Shown here in pieces: positions 60,890 to 64,000 of a DNA stretch of 64,000 nucleotides. This DNA comes from Ga0077527 sp038316355 (GTDB taxonomy: Bacteria; Pseudomonadota; Gammaproteobacteria; Burkholderiales; SG8-41). Both the position numbers and the translations under genes were made by a program. The notes beneath the pieces are model-generated. The model was not told where the DNA came from and ran no database searches. It was given only the letters and a program-made list of their open reading frames with translations. How positions within the stretch are numbered: the stretch's first letter is position 1; each line of letters opens with the position of its first letter. The DNA lies in contig JBBQAO010000005.1 of assembly GCA_038316355.1 (NCBI GenBank), positions 26,130 through 90,129 on the forward strand, in the 5' to 3' direction.

Positions 60890-61723
60890 TTACGCCGTGG
60901 CTTTCGCATTGCGACGACGAATGATCATCCCGCTAGTGCGTTTGTTCTTGCGCGTCTTGTAACCTTTACACATGACGCCCCATGGACTCACCGGTGCCTG
61001 TGCAGCTGCGGTCCGGCCTTCACCACCACCGTGCGGATGGTCAATCGGATTCATCGCCACGCCACGCACCGTCGGACGAATACCACGCCAACGCACACGA
61101 CCAGCCTTGCCGATGGACTCCAGCGAATGCTCTTCATTGCCGACCTCACCGATCGTGGCGCGGCAATTGATGTGCACTTTGCGGATTTCGCCGGAACGCA
61201 GCCGCAACTGGGCATATTCACCTTCCCGCGCCAGCAACTGTGCCGAAGTGCCAGCAGCGCGCGCGAGTTGTGCGCCCTTGCCGGGCAGCATTTCCACGCA
61301 GCAGATGGTGGTGCCGACCGGGATGTTCCGGAGCGGCAGCGCATTGCCCGACTTGATCGGCGCTTCGGCACCGGAAACCAGTTGTGTGCCGGCGATGACG
61401 CCGCGTGTGGCTATGACATAACGCCGCTCACCATCCGCATAACACAGAAGCGCAAGGTGTGCGCTGCGGTTAGGATCATATTCGATCCGCTCGACTTTGG
61501 CCTGAATGCCATCCTTGTCACGCTTGAAATCAACCATGCGGTAATGCTGCTTGTGCCCGCCGCCCTGGTGACGCATGGTGATGCGACCATGGACATTGCG
61601 GCCGGCTTTTTTCGACTGGCTCTTGACCAGTCTCGCAACCGGTTTGCCTTTGTGCAGGCCCGGCGTGACCACCTTGACCAGGCCACGACGGCCTGGAGAT
61701 GTCGGTTTGACTTTGATAAGCAT
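60890..61723 (-). CDS. rplB: 50S ribosomal protein L2
   Basis: The 277-residue protein contains GRRGLVKVVTPGLHKGKPVA and ends with the GGGEGRTAAAQAPVSPWGVM segment near the peptidyl transferase centre. Confidence 0.97.
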   Translation of the reverse strand: MLIKVKPTSPGRRGLVKVVTPGLHKGKPVARLVKSQSKKAGRNVHGRITMRHQGGGHKQHYRMVDFKRDKDGIQAKVERIEYDPNRSAHLALLCYADGERRYVIATRGVIAGTQLVSGAEAPIKSGNALPLRNIPVGTTICCVEMLPGKGAQLARAAGTSAQLLAREGEYAQLRLRSGEIRKVHINCRATIGEVGNEEHSLESIGKAGRVRWRGIRPTVRGVAMNPIDHPHGGGEGRTAAAQAPVSPWGVMCKGYKTRKNKRTSGMIIRRRNAKATA

Positions 61724-62049
61724 TACTTCACCTCCCCTTCAGCAAAGGTGATTTCCTGGCCCGCCTTGAGGCAGACGTAGGCTTTTTTCCATGAACTGCG
61801 ACGGCCAATAAACTTGCCGAAGCGCTTTTCCTTGCCGCGAACATTGACAATGCGGACGTTCTGCACTTCGAGCTTCTCGTCCTTCTTGCTCAACATTGTC
61901 TCAACCGCAGCCTTGATTTCCGGCTTGGTCGCGTCGCGAACAACCCGAAAAACCACCTGATTATGTTTTTCTCCGACGAACGTGCTCTTCTCCGAAATCA
62001 CCGGGGCGAGCAGAATTTGCGCCAGACGTTCAGTATTGAATGCGCTCAT
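61723..62049 (-). CDS. rplW: 50S ribosomal protein L23
   Basis: The 108-residue protein has the L23 core LAQILLAPVISEKSTFVGEK. It overlaps rplB by one base and rplD by four. Confidence 0.97.
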   Translation of the reverse strand: MSAFNTERLAQILLAPVISEKSTFVGEKHNQVVFRVVRDATKPEIKAAVETMLSKKDEKLEVQNVRIVNVRGKEKRFGKFIGRRSSWKKAYVCLKAGQEITFAEGEVK

Positions 62050-62666
62050 GCCAGCAGCTCCTCTATCGTGCCTACTGCGCCCTTGGTCATCAGCACCTTG
62101 CCGTGACGAATCAGACTGACCGGGTCAGTATGGCTGACATCCACAATCATGACGTTGGGCAAGTTGCGCGACGACAGCCGCAGGTTCTCGTCAAGGCTGT
62201 CGGTGATGATCAGCACATCATCCATGCCCATGCCTTGCAGCTTCTGGGCCAGCAACTTGGTTTTCGGCGCATCGATGGTGAAGGTGTCGACCACAACCAA
62301 GCGATCTTCGCGCGCCAGTTGCGACAGGATCGACAGCATTCCCGCACGGTACATCTTGCGGTTAAGCTTGTGCGAATAGTTTTCGTCGGGTGAATTCGGA
62401 AAAGTCCGCCCGCCACCACGCCACAGCGGGCTGGAAGTCATGCCGGCACGGGCACGTCCGGTACCCTTCTGCCGCCACGGTTTTTTGGTGGAATGCTTGA
62501 CCGTACCGCGATCCTTCTGCGCCCGCGTCGCCAGCCTTGCATTGGCCATATATGCCGTAACGACCTGGTGCACCAGTGCTTCGTTGTATTCGCGGCCGAA
62601 CGCAGCATCCGAAGCCGCCAGTTTGGCGGTGGGTTTACCCTGCTCGTTGATGATATTGAGTTCCAT
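62046..62666 (-). CDS. rplD: 50S ribosomal protein L4
   Basis: The 206-residue protein contains the loop AQKDRGTVKHSTKKPWRQKG and GTGRARAGMTSSPLWRGGGR that lines the exit tunnel. Confidence 0.97.
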   Translation of the reverse strand: MELNIINEQGKPTAKLAASDAAFGREYNEALVHQVVTAYMANARLATRAQKDRGTVKHSTKKPWRQKGTGRARAGMTSSPLWRGGGRTFPNSPDENYSHKLNRKMYRAGMLSILSQLAREDRLVVVDTFTIDAPKTKLLAQKLQGMGMDDVLIITDSLDENLRLSSRNLPNVMIVDVSHTDPVSLIRHGKVLMTKGAVGTIEELLA

Positions 62667-62675
62667 TGCGCGCCT

Positions 62676-63362
62676 CTACTTCGCCGGAGCGGCTTTGCCG
62701 CCCTGTTTGACCGCTGCCGGACGCCGCGCACGAACCGCCGGACGCACCATGACATCACCGCCGCGAGATCCGGGAACTGCGCCGCGGATCAGCAGAAGAT
62801 TGCGCTCAACATCGATGCGCACGATCTCCAGTGATTGCTGGGTCCGTGTAACGGCACCCATGTGTCCCGGCATTCTCTTGCCGGGAAACACGCGGCCGGG
62901 ATCCTGCGCCATGCCGATCGAACCAGGTTTGTTGTGGGAAACCGAGTTGCCGTGGCTGGCACGGTTCGACGAAAAATGATGCCGCTTGATGACACCGGCA
63001 AAACCCTTGCCCTGCGACACGCCCGTCACGTCGACATACTGCCCGACCTCGAAAATGGTCGCGCTCACCGTGGAGCCGACTTTCATTTCGGTCAGCTTTT
63101 CTGCAGAGACGGGGAATTCCCGCATCACCCGGCCACCCTCGACACCTGCTTTGGCAAAGTGTCCGGCGGCAGGCTTGATGACACGCGAAGCGCGACGTTT
63201 GCCGAACGCCAGCTGCACGGCGGCATAACCGTCGATCTCAGGTGTTTTGATTTGCGAGACGCGATTGTTCGACACGTCGACGACCGTCACCGGGATGGTG
63301 TCACCGTCATCGGTAAATATCCGCGTCATGCCGACTTTGCGGCCGACTAATCCTAAACTCAT
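62676..63362 (-). CDS. rplC: 50S ribosomal protein L3 with extended tail
   Basis: The 228-residue protein has the L3 core MSLGLVGRKVGMTRIFTDDG and KGFAGVIKRHHFSSNRASHG. It is longer than usual by a basic Ala/Lys tail (RARRPAAVKQGGKAAPAK). Confidence 0.97.
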   Translation of the reverse strand: MSLGLVGRKVGMTRIFTDDGDTIPVTVVDVSNNRVSQIKTPEIDGYAAVQLAFGKRRASRVIKPAAGHFAKAGVEGGRVMREFPVSAEKLTEMKVGSTVSATIFEVGQYVDVTGVSQGKGFAGVIKRHHFSSNRASHGNSVSHNKPGSIGMAQDPGRVFPGKRMPGHMGAVTRTQQSLEIVRIDVERNLLLIRGAVPGSRGGDVMVRPAVRARRPAAVKQGGKAAPAK

Positions 63363-63453
63363 GTTTTGTACCTTTTTTAAAAAGGCGCCGACTTCAATTG
63401 GCCGGCACTTCTATTTGTAAAACCAGGCACATCAGTGCCCGTTCCAACCTTGT

Positions 63454-63771
63454 TTACAACTTGATTTCCACATCCACGCCAGCAGGCAGGTCGAGCTTCA
63501 TCAGCGCATCGACAGTCTTGTCCGTCGGGTCGATGATGTCCATCAACCGCAGATGGCTGCGAATTTCCAGCTGTTCACGCGAGGTCTTGTTGACGTGTGG
63601 CGAACGCAGCAGGTCGAATCGCTGCTTGCGCGTCGGCAGCGGAATCGGGCCCTTGACCACGGCTCCGGTGCGTTTCGCGGTTTCCACAATCTCCTGCGCC
63701 GACTGGTCGATCAAACGATAGTCAAACGCCTTGAGGCGAATGCGGATTTTCTGACTTTTCAGGGCGGCCAT
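63454..63771 (-). CDS. rpsJ: 30S ribosomal protein S10
   Basis: The 105-residue protein has the S10 core QKIRIRLKAFDYRLIDQSAQ and ends in DLPAGVDVEIKL. It is the first gene of the S10 operon after tuf. Confidence 0.97.
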   Translation of the reverse strand: MAALKSQKIRIRLKAFDYRLIDQSAQEIVETAKRTGAVVKGPIPLPTRKQRFDLLRSPHVNKTSREQLEIRSHLRLMDIIDPTDKTVDALMKLDLPAGVDVEIKL

Positions 63772-63774
63772 GTT

Positions 63775-64000
63775 TTACTCGATCACTTTTGCGACGACGC
63801 CGGCGCCGACGGTCCTGCCGCCCTCGCGGATGGCAAACCGCAGCCCCTCTTCCATCGCGATGGGCTGAATCAGCGCCACCGTGATCGAAATGTTGTCCCC
63901 CGGCATCACCATCTCCGTGCCCTTCGGCAACTCAATGCTGCCCGTCACGTCGGTGGTCCGGAAGTAGAACTGCGGACGGTAGCCGTTGAAGAACGGGGTG
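63775..64000 (-). CDS. tuf: Elongation factor Tu, C-terminal fragment
   Basis: The last 74 residues of EF-Tu are present: TPFFNGYRPQFYFRTTDVTG near the window edge, then PKGTEMVMPGDNISITVALI and the final RTVGAGVVAKVIE. The rest lies outside the window. It ends 3 bases before rpsJ. Confidence 0.97.
   Translation of the reverse strand, partial: TPFFNGYRPQFYFRTTDVTGSIELPKGTEMVMPGDNISITVALIQPIAMEEGLRFAIREGGRTVGAGVVAKVIE

Overview
The window looks like a betaproteobacterial chromosome, most likely Burkholderiales or a close relative. Three things support this. There are three Bug-type tripartite-tricarboxylate receptors (one frameshifted). infA sits between secY and rpmJ inside the spc ribosomal block. 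The blocks fmdB-DUF502-aspS-nudB and ssb-MFS-uvrA are in a typical order for the class. GC content is high throughout except in one AT-richer segment at about 24.9-28.1 kb. I found no tRNA, rRNA, CRISPR array or prophage genes.

Left edge (1-2 kb): a decayed strip with a frameshifted GGDEF pseudogene, a small CsbD/hypothetical pair, and a truncated, frameshifted IS1182-like transposase. The end of that element carries the same arm sequence as a short inverted-repeat element at about 14.0 kb.

2-9.6 kb: a cluster that resembles light or singlet-oxygen response loci. It holds a secreted fasciclin protein, a SOUL heme-binding protein, a renalase-like FAD oxidoreductase, a C-factor-like SDR, a Cys-rich 65-residue protein, a DCC-family thiol protein, small GNAT and VOC proteins, a DUF3429 membrane protein, an unusual MerR regulator with four C-terminal cysteines, and a Tat-exported HiPIP. 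No photolyase is present in the window.

10-28 kb: catabolic and solute-uptake genes. First come an SDR, an amidohydrolase, a frameshifted Bug receptor and a LysR regulator. Next is a tricarballylate-dehydrogenase-like flavoprotein with three tandem MmgE/PrpD paralogues and a Bug receptor. Then follow a fused MFS/spermidine-synthase protein and a DegP/Q-type protease. The last part is an AT-richer island with a LysR regulator, a Bug receptor and a glycosidase-like protein.

28-49.6 kb: housekeeping genes. These are an MFS transporter, egtD without egtB, a PBP7-type endopeptidase preceded by a structured RNA region ending in a terminator on the minus strand, a TctD/TctE-like two-component system, an Atm1-like ABC exporter, an EEP-family phosphatase, nadA, nudB, a secreted barnase-like RNase with its barstar-like inhibitor, aspS, a DUF502 protein, an FmdB-family protein, ackA, ssb, an MFS transporter, uvrA and glycerate 2-kinase.

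49.6-64 kb: the continuous S10-spc-alpha ribosomal superoperon on the minus strand, from the end of tuf to rplQ. Sigma70-type promoters are visible before rplN and before rpsM, and a bidirectional terminator follows rplQ. Several ribosomal proteins carry Ala/Lys/Pro-rich tails.
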